Assembly (NCBI GenBank): GCA_963377175.1
Contig: CAUJNA010001424.1
Span: forward strand, 327,501 to 391,500
Direction of reading: 5' to 3'
Origin: Effrenium voratum
Lineage: Eukaryota > Sar > Dinophyceae > Suessiales > Symbiodiniaceae
Length of the DNA: 64,000 nt
In this document: piece by piece, positions 53,775-63,830 of the stretch
Numbering within the stretch: the stretch's first letter is position 1
Layout of the letters: every line of letters starts with the position of its first letter
Notes under the pieces: model-generated
Seen by the model: the letters and a program-made list of their open reading frames with translations, nothing else
What the model was told of the DNA's origin: nothing
Database searches by the model: none
Translations under genes and position numbers: made by a program

Positions 53775-53937
53775 GGCTGGACATGGGACGGCTTCATGGC
53801 GCCCAAGTTTTTTGCTCCGAACGTTCTGCACTGCAGAGCGTTTATAACAGCCACTCGAGTTGCCCAGAAAACAGGAAGCAATCTCGACAGCAGCCATCTC
53901 ATTTGAGCCCAAACTTTTTGTTTAAAGGAAACCAATA

Positions 53938-54042
53938 ATCACTCACTCCTCGAGTTCATGACCTTTGTCTTTTTGGGTTGGACCATTTTGGTGGTAAACA
54001 ACAAGTTTGGATGATTTTGGGCCCCTCGACTCAGGAAGTGAT
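53938..54042. mobile_element. Possible short inverted-repeat element, family 6
   Basis: ATCACTCACTCCTCGAGTTC at the left and ACTCAGGAAGTGAT at the right are partly complementary. Related single arms occur near 7715, 19440, 34543, 38035, 38213, 40660 and 40915. Weaker than the other families. Confidence 0.4.
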
Positions 54043-55387
54043 AAAAAGACAAGCCTTTGGTGCCAAAGTGTACATGGATGGTCTCTGTTTCATCCGATCG
54101 AATGGACTCGTGAACAATGGACAGGGGCTCTTATGCTTTCTCTTTGGTGTGGCCTTGTCTCCCATCACCGTTTAACTGGCCCAAGGTCAGTTTCCCCCTC
54201 ACTTTCCTAGAGAGCGGCAAAAGAACCAGCGCCTTTTGGCCCATTCGTTTGAGGTTAGCTTCCCTGCGTGATGTTTAGTGATGGAGTCTCTTTAAAGCCA
54301 ACAGGGCAAAATAAAGAATACCCTCAAGCAAACGGAAGTATGGGTTTGTCTTTGTTTCATGGCACTTTCCTTGTTTGGTGATTTTAATGCGAAAAGCCGA
54401 AAGGAGCACCGAACTCCATTTTGGGGGTGTCCCCTACAAAAGACACTTCCCCCATGTCTGTTTCTTTTTTTTTACGGGAATCCATCACTACTGGGCATGT
54501 TTTTTCCACTGGGCTTCAGGAATGGAAGCATGGGACATGGCCTGCTTTGTGCGTCGCCGCGATGTCCCAGGCAGCTTTGTCCCTGATGCTGGCCATGGCA
54601 ACCTGGCACTTGCGGGCCACGCCGTTGAGCACCGGCCTCAGCTCTCGGGGCTGGGGTTGGAGGGTCCGGACGCAAAAGACATGTCTTCGGGGTCCCTAAA
54701 GGGAAACCGAAAAAACAAGAAGCTGTTAAGCACCATTTTTGTTGGGGGGTTCTGATTCCGATTTGGAGACAAACCGAAATATGCGCCAGGCAACCATGTT
54801 CGGTTGGTTTCCTTTTGGCTTCCCGAGCAAAACAACCGCTAGTCCAATCTAAATTTACTTGAACAATCCCGACCTAAGACATTTGCTCAAAGGCTTAGTA
54901 GACCAACACTTTTTCCAGCGCTGCTGATACTGGCTTGCTTGCCTTCAAGAGTTTAGCCACTGAAACTTCGAGATATCGCGGAATGCCGTCTCGGTTCAGC
55001 CAAATCGGCGCTCCTGCAGTCCAACTCTGGGGGTAAGGGGGCCCTCGTGGTTGCTCAGTGACCCGAACTCTAGAACACATATTGAACAGCAGTGGAAACT
55101 CACCAATGAAGAATGGGATTTAGAGGGACCCGCTCATTCCCAATTCAGCGGTCTGCTCCCTTTTTCTGTTGTGCCTCTGAACAAACTGGGTGAGTGTCTT
55201 TTGGGTAGACTTACACCTAGGGGCGTTTGGGCTCAAGTTGACCTAAAGTTTTTTGCCAGAAAAAGACATCCTGCGTGCAACAATATTGGGTGTCTTCTTT
55301 TGAAGCACGGGCCAGTTGTTTTGCCATACATAACATGTTTCCTGCTGTGATGACCCGCACCTTTGCCTTCCCTCCGCCTGAGGCTAC
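54043..55387. other. No firmly supported gene
   Basis: At 54555-54655 a frame LCVAAMSQAALSLMLAMATW has a faint PPR-like look but was not called. Dispersed-motif copies near 54697 and 54805. Confidence 0.38.
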
Positions 55388-55525
55388 GAAGCAGCCCTGC
55401 CGGATGGGCCCTCGCCGATGCTGCCAGTGCTGCTTGGAGCTCTGCAGGCCTTCGAGATGAAAAGCGCAGGCTCTTCCTTCGGCGCTGTAGAAAAGGCGCC
55501 ACGGAGGCCCTTGCGGCCATAAGCG
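55388..55525 (+). CDS. Candidate exon, unknown function
   Basis: After CCGCCTGAG it reads YEAALPDGPSPMLPVLLGAL then QAFEMKSAGSSFGAVEKAPR before TAA. Strong GC third positions and a hydrophobic helix. The next frame is also open for 73 codons and Arg/Ser/Ala-rich. No family recognised. Confidence 0.33.
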
Positions 55526-56832
55526 GCTGGTTTTTTTTTCGGCGCCAAACGCGCATCAGAAAGGAAGTCCCAGAAAGGCCATGATCTCTATGTTGGAACT
55601 TTGGTGCTACATTGGCCTAAGCCATTTTTAGCATTGCTTGGTTTGGCTCAATTTGTTGAATTGTGATTTTTTGACTAACGTCCATGCCCACTTGACTGCG
55701 GTTCCATATTTCAACGGGAGGGTGTCATGAAGGCATTTTTTTAATTACGAGCTCAACAATAGGTTGGGGCACGAAGCGAAGTCCATGGTTGTCCCCTTAG
55801 GTTTTTTGCTGTTGAGGGTTTAGTCGCAGAGGTTCCTTTTAACCCACTAAAAAAATAACTTTTAGCCAGGTCTGAGGACAGCCCAGTTTTGAGAACCACC
55901 TCAGATGGTTCTTGAAGGTGCGCTGACACGACGAGTGGCGCCCAAGTGCATGGTCGTTGGAAACGAGACTTCTTGTTCCATCATATTGTTTTCAGTACCC
56001 TGTAATGGGTGACCAGGAGTTTTTCCTTTACCAGGGTAGGAGGGTGCAGGTATGGTCACCTACTCCAGGGGTAGCCGAAATGACTGGCCTTGCCTTGCAG
56101 CCATTCTCTCTCAGCAGCGCCGGACAGATGCGGTGAGGCTGGCTTCGAGAGCAAGTGGCTGGGAGCTACTTGGATGTCCCCTTTCCCTCCCTGGTTGTTC
56201 TGTCCCAAAGCGGGTAAGGAAATTTCCAGCAGAAAAACCTGCGAGATTTGATTACTTAAGTGGGGTGGACATCTACCAGCACTGCTTTTGGACACTTTAA
56301 GATTTGGGCACGTTGTGGTGAACATTTTTCTTGGCCCCCCTGCACCTCCACGTTCACATGGCCCGGGTATGAAGCGATGGCCAGCTCAGGGGCTGCCCTG
56401 GCGTTGTTTTTTGAGGGTCCTTCTTTGGTTGGTTAGAAAGGGACACCATCCTTTCCTGCTTCAAGCTTTTCAAGCATTATTGTCTTCAAGGAAGGCAGTG
56501 TCTCCTTCACTTGATCCATTCTCTTCAAAGAATGTCACTAATTATTTAGTCATTCCGAAATCTGTTAGTGTGCTTTCAGAGTCTGATTCAAGCTCTAAGC
56601 GGAAAGCCACCATTACAAATGGGTTCCAGCTCGCAACAAGGATCCATAGTGTGCATTGATTTCGAAGCCTTCTGAAGAGTATTGCATGCACATTGGTATG
56701 CGATCGTATTTTTCTTTAGGTCCTTCTTTATGTGCTCAGAGCAGATTGCGGCATTTGAATGTGGCAGGAGACGAAGATGCGCCGCCGTTTGAGGCCGATT
56801 GAGGTAGGTTTCACGCACAGCCCGGGTCAGTC
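55526..56832. other. No firmly supported gene
   Basis: A possible tiny exon, AILSQQRRTDA (about 56101-56135), lies between TTGCAG and a consensus donor GTGAGG. Otherwise T-rich DNA without coding islands. Confidence 0.38.
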
Positions 56833-57381
56833 ATGGCAAGCGACGACGCGCTGCTCCAAAAGGCTCGCAGACACCTCGACGAGATCCTGGGGCTTCAGAA
56901 GTTCGGGCGAAAAGCATTGCAGCAGGAGCGGCGGAAGGCCATCGGACGCCTCTGGTTTGTGGCTGGCGAGATGCTCCGCGAGGCCAAGAAAGTCCTCCGG
57001 CTCGGAGAGGCCACCGGTCCGGGCCCTGACGTTGGCCATTTGAAGTTTCTGCCCGACTTGCTGCAGGAAGTGAAGGAGCTTGCGATTTCTGGGTACTGGG
57101 ATGTCCCCGAGGCGCTGGAGAAAGCGCAGAGCATCTTGGTCATTGCGCGGCGCTTGCAAGAGCTCCTCGAGCCATACGTGGGCACGGTCTTGATCTCCGA
57201 TGAGGGCCCTCACTTCTTGGCCATTTTGCCTGCCCAGGCCTTCCCCCAAGCTGATCCAGAGTCCCAAACTGCTTTGTGGGTATTAGGTTCATGCATGCGG
57301 GAAAGATTTGGTAGTTTTTTGGCAATCTCTCAAATTATCTCGGAATTTGTCGAATTATCTCAAAGTTGTAGGTCAGGTTGA
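56833..57381 (+). CDS. Hypothetical helical protein, probable first exon
   Basis: ATG in good context (GTCATGG) with two AG sites (CGCACAG, GGGTCAG) within 18 bases upstream, suitable for spliced-leader addition. Reads MASDDALLQKARRHLDEILG, then long amphipathic helices (KAIGRLWFVAGEMLREAKKV, FLPDLLQEVKELAISGYWDV, KAQSILVIARRLQELLEPYV). GC and codon bias drop after about 57265, so the exon probably ends between 57260 and 57280; a GT occurs at 57278. The last 35 codons of the open frame are then intron read-through. No signal peptide, membrane segment or known domain. A 146-codon antisense frame is a shadow. Confidence 0.6.
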   Translation: MASDDALLQKARRHLDEILGLQKFGRKALQQERRKAIGRLWFVAGEMLREAKKVLRLGEATGPGPDVGHLKFLPDLLQEVKELAISGYWDVPEALEKAQSILVIARRLQELLEPYVGTVLISDEGPHFLAILPAQAFPQADPESQTALWVLGSCMRERFGSFLAISQIISEFVELSQSCRSG

Positions 57382-57599
57382 AGGCAACTTGCATTTATGG
57401 AATTTGGTGTTGCATGTTTGTTGTTTCTGACATGGGTGTGTTCAAGAATGCCGTGCTTGTGTTTTTCGGATTTTTGTTTTCACAACTGTCTTGTATTACT
57501 AATAACACATAACAAGCTGGGCTCATTCTGACTTTGATCATGACTAGCTGCGCAATTCTGTATGTCTAAGCCACGGTGCTAGCATTTAATTTGGCCTTT

Positions 57600-58410
57600 G
57601 ATTCACAGGTGCTCCAAAGACAAACAGTGTGTTACTGTTGTCAGTCGTGTCGCGAGAAATCGTGAGACTTAGGGGCTCGAGTCAGACCCCTGGCTACTCC
57701 AGCAGCTGGCAACCGGATGACCTGCTTTCCGATGTTTCCATGCTCTCAAGCACAGGCCAAGCAACATATCCTCCAGCCTCCATTCCTTCACTTCAGGAAA
57801 CGCTGGGATGCCATGCCTCAGCCCATCCTTGCACTCATCATCCTGGTGCAGAAGAAGCACTTAATTTCTCTTCCGGCACTCCGGCCTCACTCGCTGGTTC
57901 CTCAAAAAATCAGGCGACGCAGCCGCCTGTGTATGTATCCCTTGTTGGGCACTGGTGCTGTCATTTGGTGCCTGTGGCTCTGCCCTTGGTTCCATGACGG
58001 CCCTGGCTTTGGCCTTCGCCGTGGCTGGCTGGCGCGATCTTTTGGATATTTAAAGGCATGCTCCAGCACGACATTGAGAAAAATGCTGCTCGCGCGCAAG
58101 TTTCATGGGGCGCAGCGTCCCATTCTCACTGGGGCTGTATTCCACAGCAGGAAGGCCATTGTCTTTTGTGATGAGCTGAATGTAAGTGACTGGCGCCAAC
58201 AAGGGCTGCCAATTTAGCACTTGTGCTGCTGGATCCACGCATGAAACCAAAGATATCCCAATATCCTCAGGTATGGCGCGAACCCCACATATGCCCACTG
58301 GGCGCTTGCTGCCGAGTGAAGTGGACGTAACGCCAGTTTTGGCAAAGAAGTGCAAACTAAGATATTCGCAGCTTGCACGAGTTGTTGCAGTCTGGCGCAA
58401 ACGCTGACGA
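57600..58410. other. Coding-like but unresolved stretch
   Basis: Several overlapping frames look protein-like: plus 57717-58217 (RPILTGAVFHSRKAIVFCDE), plus 57890-58050 (hydrophobic LVLSFGACGSALGSMTALAL), plus 58186-58407, and minus 58050-58400 (ITKDNGLPAVEYSPSENGTL). They cannot all be real. It may be a multi-exon gene continuing from 56833 or a decayed one. Confidence 0.35.
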
Positions 58411-59163
58411 GGACGAATGTGTTCAAGTCACACTGAGTTTATTTGCGAGATGGTGCAACCCAACTGCCCGTCCCTGAAGAGCAGTGGCAATCCTGGTTGC
58501 TTGGACCAGGGGTCCATTGAACATGTGGATGGCGCTTGCAATGAGGAACCACGGTTCAGGTTTTTGGGCAAGCTGACGTTTGGACGCGATTGCTCTGCGT
58601 GTGGGACTTGAACCCCTCAACATGTCAAGAAAGGCTGCTGGAACAAGGCATGCAATGAAATGCTTGTTGACCACCATGTGTTCAGAATGGTTTTGCTACC
58701 TGGATGATGAGATGGCATACAAACGAAAGCGAATCGGCCCAAAAGAGGAGCTGAACCTCATGAAGAAGACGCGCGGTGTGTTCAAGCTGGCCTGGAAGAT
58801 TTCGTGAGGACTTGTTTTACCATTCCCACATCTTACATACAGTCACTCGTCCATTTTGGACATGGTACAATGCAAGCAATGAAATCCTGCTGTGGTAGGC
58901 AACGCAAAAATGCTTTGAGCGTGACTCCGCTTGCGAAAAGTAGCGCGGACTTTTGGCGCGCTGTGGTTTCAAGAGTTGAGGGCAAGTTTCTCATAGTGCT
59001 GCGCTTGTTTGCGGGAACTTCTGGTGGCGAAGCAAGTTGTGGTGTCCCGGCTCAAGTGCTCTTTTCAGCTATCAGCGGACAGTGCATGTTGCATTTTTCA
59101 TGTTTTGCATGTTCGCATGTTAGGGGGAACCTTCCATGACAACATGTCAAGAACAGCGACAAA
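58411..59163 (+). pseudogene. Possible decayed coding region
   Basis: Plus-strand pieces in different frames run in order: VDGACNEEPRFRFLGKLTFG (to 58611), then LEPLNMSRKAAGTRHAMKCL and EMAYKRKRIGPKEELNLMKK (58605-58807, ending LAWKIS), then ADFWRAVVSRVEGKFLIVLR (58804-59139). The change of frame with no intron-like gap suggests frameshifts in a once longer frame. No family recognised. Confidence 0.3.
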
Positions 59164-59745
59164 ATGCATGAGGTCTGGCAGGCTTGGGTGTTCAAGGTAT
59201 CATTACTTACTGCAGTTTCAACTATGCCAATTTTGGCTCAAGGGATTGATCCAAATTGCCTAGTTGAGTTTTCTGTCTCAGGAGTGACCTGTATGGCAGG
59301 AACTCAGTACGGAGCGCCAGGTCCTTTCACCTGCGTTTATGGACTTGTGCTATGCGGCTGCAGGGTGGAGCGCCCACCCAGGCGCGGATTTCCGTGGTGG
59401 AGATCCGAGGAGCCAGATGACCATGGTGGTCATATGCCTTCATATTGGCGCCAGTATCCGAATGTGAATTTCATATACAGAGATTTCCGTGGTGAGGTGA
59501 TTGCAGATGCAGTGTATGTTACACGCCCAGGGGCATTCTATCATTCCTTGGGATGTCGATGGATCCAAGGCCGGGAAGCCAAGATCTCACTGGGTATAGC
59601 AGATGCCGGACTTGCAATCCTCCATTTCGTGAGGATGGTGGTGTGTTGCGAAGGCAACAGGGCAAGCGCAATTCAGATGCTAGATCAAGTACAGGCTGAT
59701 GCATGGTTGTGCGTCAGATGCATGTTTGGCTTGAGCATGAAATAG
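59164..59745 (+). CDS. ORF with a YH-type Cys/His motif
   Basis: 193 codons. The middle reads PDDHGGHMPSYWRQYPNVNF then GEVIADAVYVTRPGAFYHSL-GCRWIQGREAKISL. The VYVT-PG--YH--GC pattern with ISL shortly after resembles small zinc-binding repeats (VYVTKTG-KYH--GC---...ISL--A) found in bacterial nucleases and in many dinoflagellate transcripts. The usual final C--C is missing in this frame; a +1 shift near 59610 gives AGLTCNPPF, so a frameshift may have removed it. The first 60 codons are less convincing. Confidence 0.45.
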   Translation: MHEVWQAWVFKVSLLTAVSTMPILAQGIDPNCLVEFSVSGVTCMAGTQYGAPGPFTCVYGLVLCGCRVERPPRRGFPWWRSEEPDDHGGHMPSYWRQYPNVNFIYRDFRGEVIADAVYVTRPGAFYHSLGCRWIQGREAKISLGIADAGLAILHFVRMVVCCEGNRASAIQMLDQVQADAWLCVRCMFGLSMK

Positions 59746-60167
59746 CTCAAGAGTTTCAAGGAATTAGGTGAAGTCAATGCTACAAACATTTCGTTTGACT
59801 TCAAGGCGGGGTGTTAAGCATTGTGCACTGCTAAGACACCCATGTTGTCATGGAACTAAATCCGCAGTTGTACAAACCAGTTTACCAATGTCATGAACTT
59901 GGCATGTACAGTTTTTCGACTGGTGGCATAGAGGTTCGAGTTGTGTGGTGAAAAGTCCGCACTTCAACAGTTTTGAATTGTTTGCCTCTGTTTTGTTTCT
60001 TTGGCATTGTTTTGCATGTTGTTGCATGTTCGATTGCATTTGCATTGTTCGCATTTGTTGCACTGTTTTGCGTGTTGTTCATGTGCTGGCATTGTTTTTC
60101 ATGTTTGCAGTTTGCATTGTTGCACGTTATTTCCATTTTTGCATATTTGTACAGTTTTGCACATTAG
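59746..60167 (+). promoter_or_regulatory. T-rich leader with repeated TTGCATGTT, possible trans-splice acceptor
   Basis: From about 59975 the DNA is strongly T/TG-rich, with TTGCATG/TTGCATT phrases repeated about every 15-25 bases, ending TTTTGCACATTAG directly before the ATG at 60168. A T-rich tract ending in AG beside the start codon fits a spliced-leader acceptor. No TATA-like element was identified. Confidence 0.45.
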
Positions 60168-61325
60168 ATGCATGAAGATCTTGTCGCAGACGCTGCTCTT
60201 GAGGACGCTGATCTTCAATATTTTTGCCAAGATGCTGATCCTGAGGAGGCTGATCCTGAGGATGCTGATCCTGAGGATGCTGATCCTGAGGATGCTGATC
60301 CTGAAAATCTTGACGCAGATGTTGGTCCTGAGAATGCTGGTTCTGAGCAGAGTGAGTCCAACTGCTTTACGCGGCCTACTCGGGCTTCAGATCCCCGAAG
60401 CTCTGGGGTTCCCATGACTGATATAGCAGACGTGGCTGAGCTGCCGGCTGAGCTGCCAGTGGTAGAGAGGCAAGTGTTGGAGCTTGAACTGGCCGAGCGA
60501 AAGGTTCAGTACCGGCACCAAGACCATGAAGATATTGCATCTACGCTCTACAGGCTGGGGCATCAATGCAGCAAGGAAGGAAACCGTCCCAGGGCGAAAG
60601 AGCTCCTGGACGAGGCTTTGCAGATGTTCCGTCGCCTGCACGGCGACTCCAACCACCCAAACATCGCCGCAACACTGCATGAGCTGGGAGACTTGTGCAG
60701 GACCACAGGGGACCTACCCAGGGCTGAACAGTTCTTTCAGCAAGCCTTGCAGATGGAGCGCGCTGTGCGGGGCAACTCCAACCATGCAAGCATCGCTGCA
60801 ACGCTGCATGAGCTTGGAGACCTGTGCAGGGCCAGATGGGATTTACTCAGCGCTAAAGAGCTCTTGCAGGAGGCTTTGGAGATGAAGAACGCTGTCTACG
60901 GCGATGCCGACCACGCAAGCACTGCGGTAACACTGCATGCTTTGGGCTGCTTGTTCAGGGACGGGGGGCACCTTCCCGAGGCTAAAGAGTTCTTGCAGAA
61001 GGCCTTGAAGATGAAGCGCGCTGCCTATCGCAACCGCAACCACACAAACATTGCCGCAACGCTTCATGCGCTAGGAGGCGTGTGCAGATTGGAAGACGAC
61101 CTATCTGAGGCCGAACGGCACTTGCTCGAGGCCTTAGACATGTTGCGCGCTGTCCACGGCGACTACGAGCACTCAAACATCGTTGCAACGCTTTGGGCTC
61201 TCGGAGGCGTGCACCAGCAGGCAGGTGACCTATCCGAGGCCAAGAAGCGGCGTGACGAGGCCTTGGAGATGAAGCTTGCTTTGAGCTGCTTGTTCAGCGA
61301 GGCGGGGGACCTACCCAAGGCTTGA
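60168..61325 (+). CDS. TPR protein (kinesin-light-chain-type repeats) with acidic leader
   Basis: 385 codons, single exon in this reading. Residues about 20-50 are an acidic repeat of A-D-P-E-D units (15-bp DNA repeat, 60233-60300). From about residue 118, six 42-residue TPR units follow, each starting (D/N/E)H--IA-TLH-LG and carrying a GDL--A-----EAL-M second helix. A seventh unit has an in-frame loss of about 16 residues (EMKLALSCLF against EMKNAV...HALGCLF) and ends at TGA; the same frame continues KLLQESLNWTASFTASLSLA past the stop, so the C-terminus may be recently truncated. TPR arrays of this type bind protein partners; the partner is unknown. No signal peptide or membrane segment. Start chosen at the ATG adjoining the acceptor AG. 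Confidence 0.85.
   Translation: MHEDLVADAALEDADLQYFCQDADPEEADPEDADPEDADPEDADPENLDADVGPENAGSEQSESNCFTRPTRASDPRSSGVPMTDIADVAELPAELPVVERQVLELELAERKVQYRHQDHEDIASTLYRLGHQCSKEGNRPRAKELLDEALQMFRRLHGDSNHPNIAATLHELGDLCRTTGDLPRAEQFFQQALQMERAVRGNSNHASIAATLHELGDLCRARWDLLSAKELLQEALEMKNAVYGDADHASTAVTLHALGCLFRDGGHLPEAKEFLQKALKMKRAAYRNRNHTNIAATLHALGGVCRLEDDLSEAERHLLEALDMLRAVHGDYEHSNIVATLWALGGVHQQAGDLSEAKKRRDEALEMKLALSCLFSEAGDLPKA
60233..60300 (+). repeat. 15-bp tandem repeat encoding acidic leader
   Basis: GATCCTGAGGATGCT units, four to five copies, in frame with the TPR gene, giving Ala-Asp-Pro-Glu-Asp. Confidence 0.92.
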
Positions 61326-62244
61326 AAGCTCTTGCAGGAGTCCCTTAACTGGACAGCGTCCTTCACAGCGTCATTGTCACTTGCTTAGCACTTTCCTTCT
61401 AAGCTTACCGCGAATCACGAAGAAACTGTTTATCACAGTCCCCTAAAAGTGCCGAGCCCAAACACAGGATAATGCTGAGAACGCAGTAGGCGAAACCACC
61501 CACCTATCCCGCCCTGCAGTCTTTTTCTCCCTCGGCCAGGGTTAGTCAAGGCAACCTGGCGCGGTTTCAAAATAAAGCTGGGAGACCAACGAGTGAAACG
61601 CTAGTCACTTAGTTGTCGGGGCCGGAAATTGCAAACGTCGGGTTGCAAATGCTTCATGCCGGGAGTAAGACTCCAACGGTTGAGCGAGGGTCTTTGAAGG
61701 CTACTGAAAGTAGTGCCCTGGTTATTCGTCTTATGTCCCGCGCTTTCTCTTTCTTTTCTTCTTTTTCAACGGGGACTTGTTGCACCCTGAGCCCCTGAGC
61801 TGTTGTTTTTCTGCTAGGTTTTGGCTCTCTAACCTTTTTCCCGGCCTGTGGGGTGGTCGGTCTCTCGGTGGGTCGTTTCATTGATCCGTCGGTGGGTCGG
61901 TCGGGCTGTCAGTCAGTCAGACAGTCAATCAGTCAGCCAGCCAGTCAGCCAGTCAGTCGGTCAGTCAGTCAATCGATCTCCTTAACCGTCGCCCAAACGG
62001 ACCCCGAACCTATCCTAAACGTGCCTAATTATAGCCACTTGCCCAAACCCATCCTACGCGCCTGAAACCCCAAAGCCACTCCAACACTCGCCATGAGTCG
62101 TAGCATGAACACTCCAACGTTGCCCCAAACGTTTCCCCATCCAACCGCCCAAACTTATCCAACACCCGGCCTCAGCCCAAACTTGCAAACCTCCTGCCTT
62201 TTCACACACCCAAACAGAAGACAAAGACAGATATTTACCTAAAG
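61326..62244. other. Downstream non-coding stretch with (CAGT)n
   Basis: Imperfect GTCA/CAGT tetranucleotides at about 61898-61974. C-rich CCCAAAC-type sequence at 61985-62215. No gene seen. Confidence 0.55.
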
Positions 62245-62481
62245 ATGCAAGATTCGCAAGATCCAGGATTACTAAGATACAGCGGTTGTATAGCTGAAGT
62301 TAACGACTGCAAGCCTTCCTTTCCAGGCGAGGTAATGCCCCAGAGTTACAAGCCTTATTCATATGATGCATCCGAGGGAAGGAGGAAACAGTCAAGAGAT
62401 AGAAAGGAAAAGGCTTGGCCACTCATATCTTCCACTTGTGTGTTCGATTCCCGCACCAATGCAGCCATGCCAAATGAAGAC

Positions 62482-62517
<36 letters not shown>

Positions 62518-62706
62518 CATGAACAATTTTTGTGGGGATTGCACTGCTGTCAGAGTCCTGACATGGTAACCAGGAACCCGGGGAGGAGATCCAGACGGCT
62601 CGTTGATGGCCAGGCGCGGGGCAGGGCAGGGGTACGGGAAACATCGCAATGTGCCTTTCGGCCGGGCCCGAGCCTTGGCATTTCTTGGGTGACCAACCCA
62701 TTTTGA
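62245..62706 (+). CDS. Doubtful open frame interrupted by a GT microsatellite
   Basis: 153 codons, of which CVCVCVCVC comes from (GT)n at 62487-62515. Earlier residues (QDSQDPGLLRYSGCIAEVND) are ordinary. A Pol III B-box-like GTTCGATTCCCG at about 62443 suggests repeat-derived DNA. Probably not a gene. Confidence 0.15.
62487..62515. repeat. (GT)n microsatellite
   Basis: About 14 perfect GT units. Confidence 0.95.
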
Positions 62707-63339
62707 GGGTATCAAAGGGTATCTCTGAGGGGCACGTACTACCGAGCATGCAGTGATCTCCCTTCACCAGAACCAAGCAAAGGTTTGGGCTATTTGGTCA
62801 AACTGTTTTTTCGTTTATTTGGGTTGGGCACGCGGCAAAACCACTCCCGAATGCCGGTTGCCGTGGCTCATAAGTGCTAGAGGGGTGCTTGGATTGCACT
62901 GCCGTGTCGGATAAGGGGGTTTCAGCCATTGCATGCTGCCAGCACATTTGATTTCTGTGTGTTTCGTGCACCGTGCCCCATGCGGCAAGGAGCGTTGAGC
63001 CCGACTATGGAATGCGTGCGCGCGGTTTCACCTCAGTTTCCAATTTTGGTCTACCTCCCGGGCCCTTAAAGGTGATGATCTTGTGTCTCCAGTTGCTTTG
63101 GCAAGTCAAGTGAGTGAGGTTCATCTTCACCGGTCCTTTGTGGGCTCCTCTCAGTTCGGCAATCATATTTCAAGGCGATCACCTTTAAGGGAACGTCCTG
63201 AATCACTTCGGTCAAGGGCCAAGTGAGCGCTCCAGGACTCCAAGCTTTGAATCCCGCAGAACCTGCGCGGCCGACAGAGAATACACACTTGAGCAGCGCA
63301 AGCCAAGCCCCTTCTGAAAGTTGCCCGATTTGGTGAGGA
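62707..63339. other. Non-coding stretch, no gene seen
   Basis: Contains facing AAAGGTGATGATCTTGTGTC and CGATCACCTTTAAGGGA phrases (about 63069 and 63177), a loose inverted pair. No coding island. Confidence 0.4.
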
Positions 63340-63549
63340 GTGAGTTTGGTGCTTTGGGTTAGGGATTCGAGTGCCCTACAGGATCACTTGATCAAAGAGA
63401 TTTGGGCGCTGCTCACTTCAGAATTTGTGCAGCACCACGTCAGGCCAAGCTCGAGCCGTGCGGCAAAATTTGGGGCCAGGACCGCTGCAAGCGGTGCGAC
63501 AACCTCCCTTGACGTTGGGGGCCACACACCACCAAGAGGTTCAAGGTAG
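63340..63549 (+). CDS. Hypothetical open frame, 69 codons
   Basis: Reads RDSSALQDHLIKEIWALLTS then EFVQHHVRPSSSRAAKFGAR and a Gly/Thr-rich end. Reasonable helix at the start. The antisense frame is open for 84 codons. No domain recognised. Confidence 0.28.
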   Translation: MSLVLWVRDSSALQDHLIKEIWALLTSEFVQHHVRPSSSRAAKFGARTAASGATTSLDVGGHTPPRGSR

Positions 63550-63692
63550 TTCGAGGTAGACACCTCCTTGTGACAAGCCCATGATCTCGAAGCCTTGCCA
63601 GGGTACCCTCCCGTGCAGGCTAAGTGCGGGCGGACCAACCAGAGAATTGCCTGGATCCAAGGCTAAGGAATGATTTGCGGATTTGGCTAGCC

Positions 63693-63830
63693 CTCGAGAG
63701 GTTGATTCCTTTTCCATTCTTTTCGACCATCGTTCTTTTCAAAAATCAGCTGTTTCACCAGGGTTATTGATGGTTTCCTGAAAAGATTCGGATCCCTGGA
63801 AAGAATGGAAAAGGAAGCAACCCCTAGAGG
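63693..63830 (+). mobile_element. Short TIR element, family 1 (longest arms)
   Basis: Left arm GAGGTTGATTCCTTTTCCAT continues TCTTTTC. The right arm, read on the other strand, is TAGGGGTTGCTTCCTTTTCC continuing ATTCTTTCC. The two arms agree over about 28 of 32 positions. The interior holds the shared CGTTCTTTTCAAAAATC and GATGGTTTCCTGAAAAGATT phrases. Confidence 0.8.

Noticed and set aside
54555..54655. PPR-like frame LCVAAMSQAALSLMLAMATW
   Set aside because: Lacks the conserved ISACEK turn and the W of helix B; three frames are open here.
57717..58217. Reverse transcriptase or integrase in the 57.7-58.2 kb frame
   Set aside because: No YXDD, DDE or zinc-knuckle pattern could be found in any frame.
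62430..62465. tRNA-like GTGTTCGATTCCCGCACC
   Set aside because: T-stem pairing fails and no other arms were found; noted only as B-box-like.
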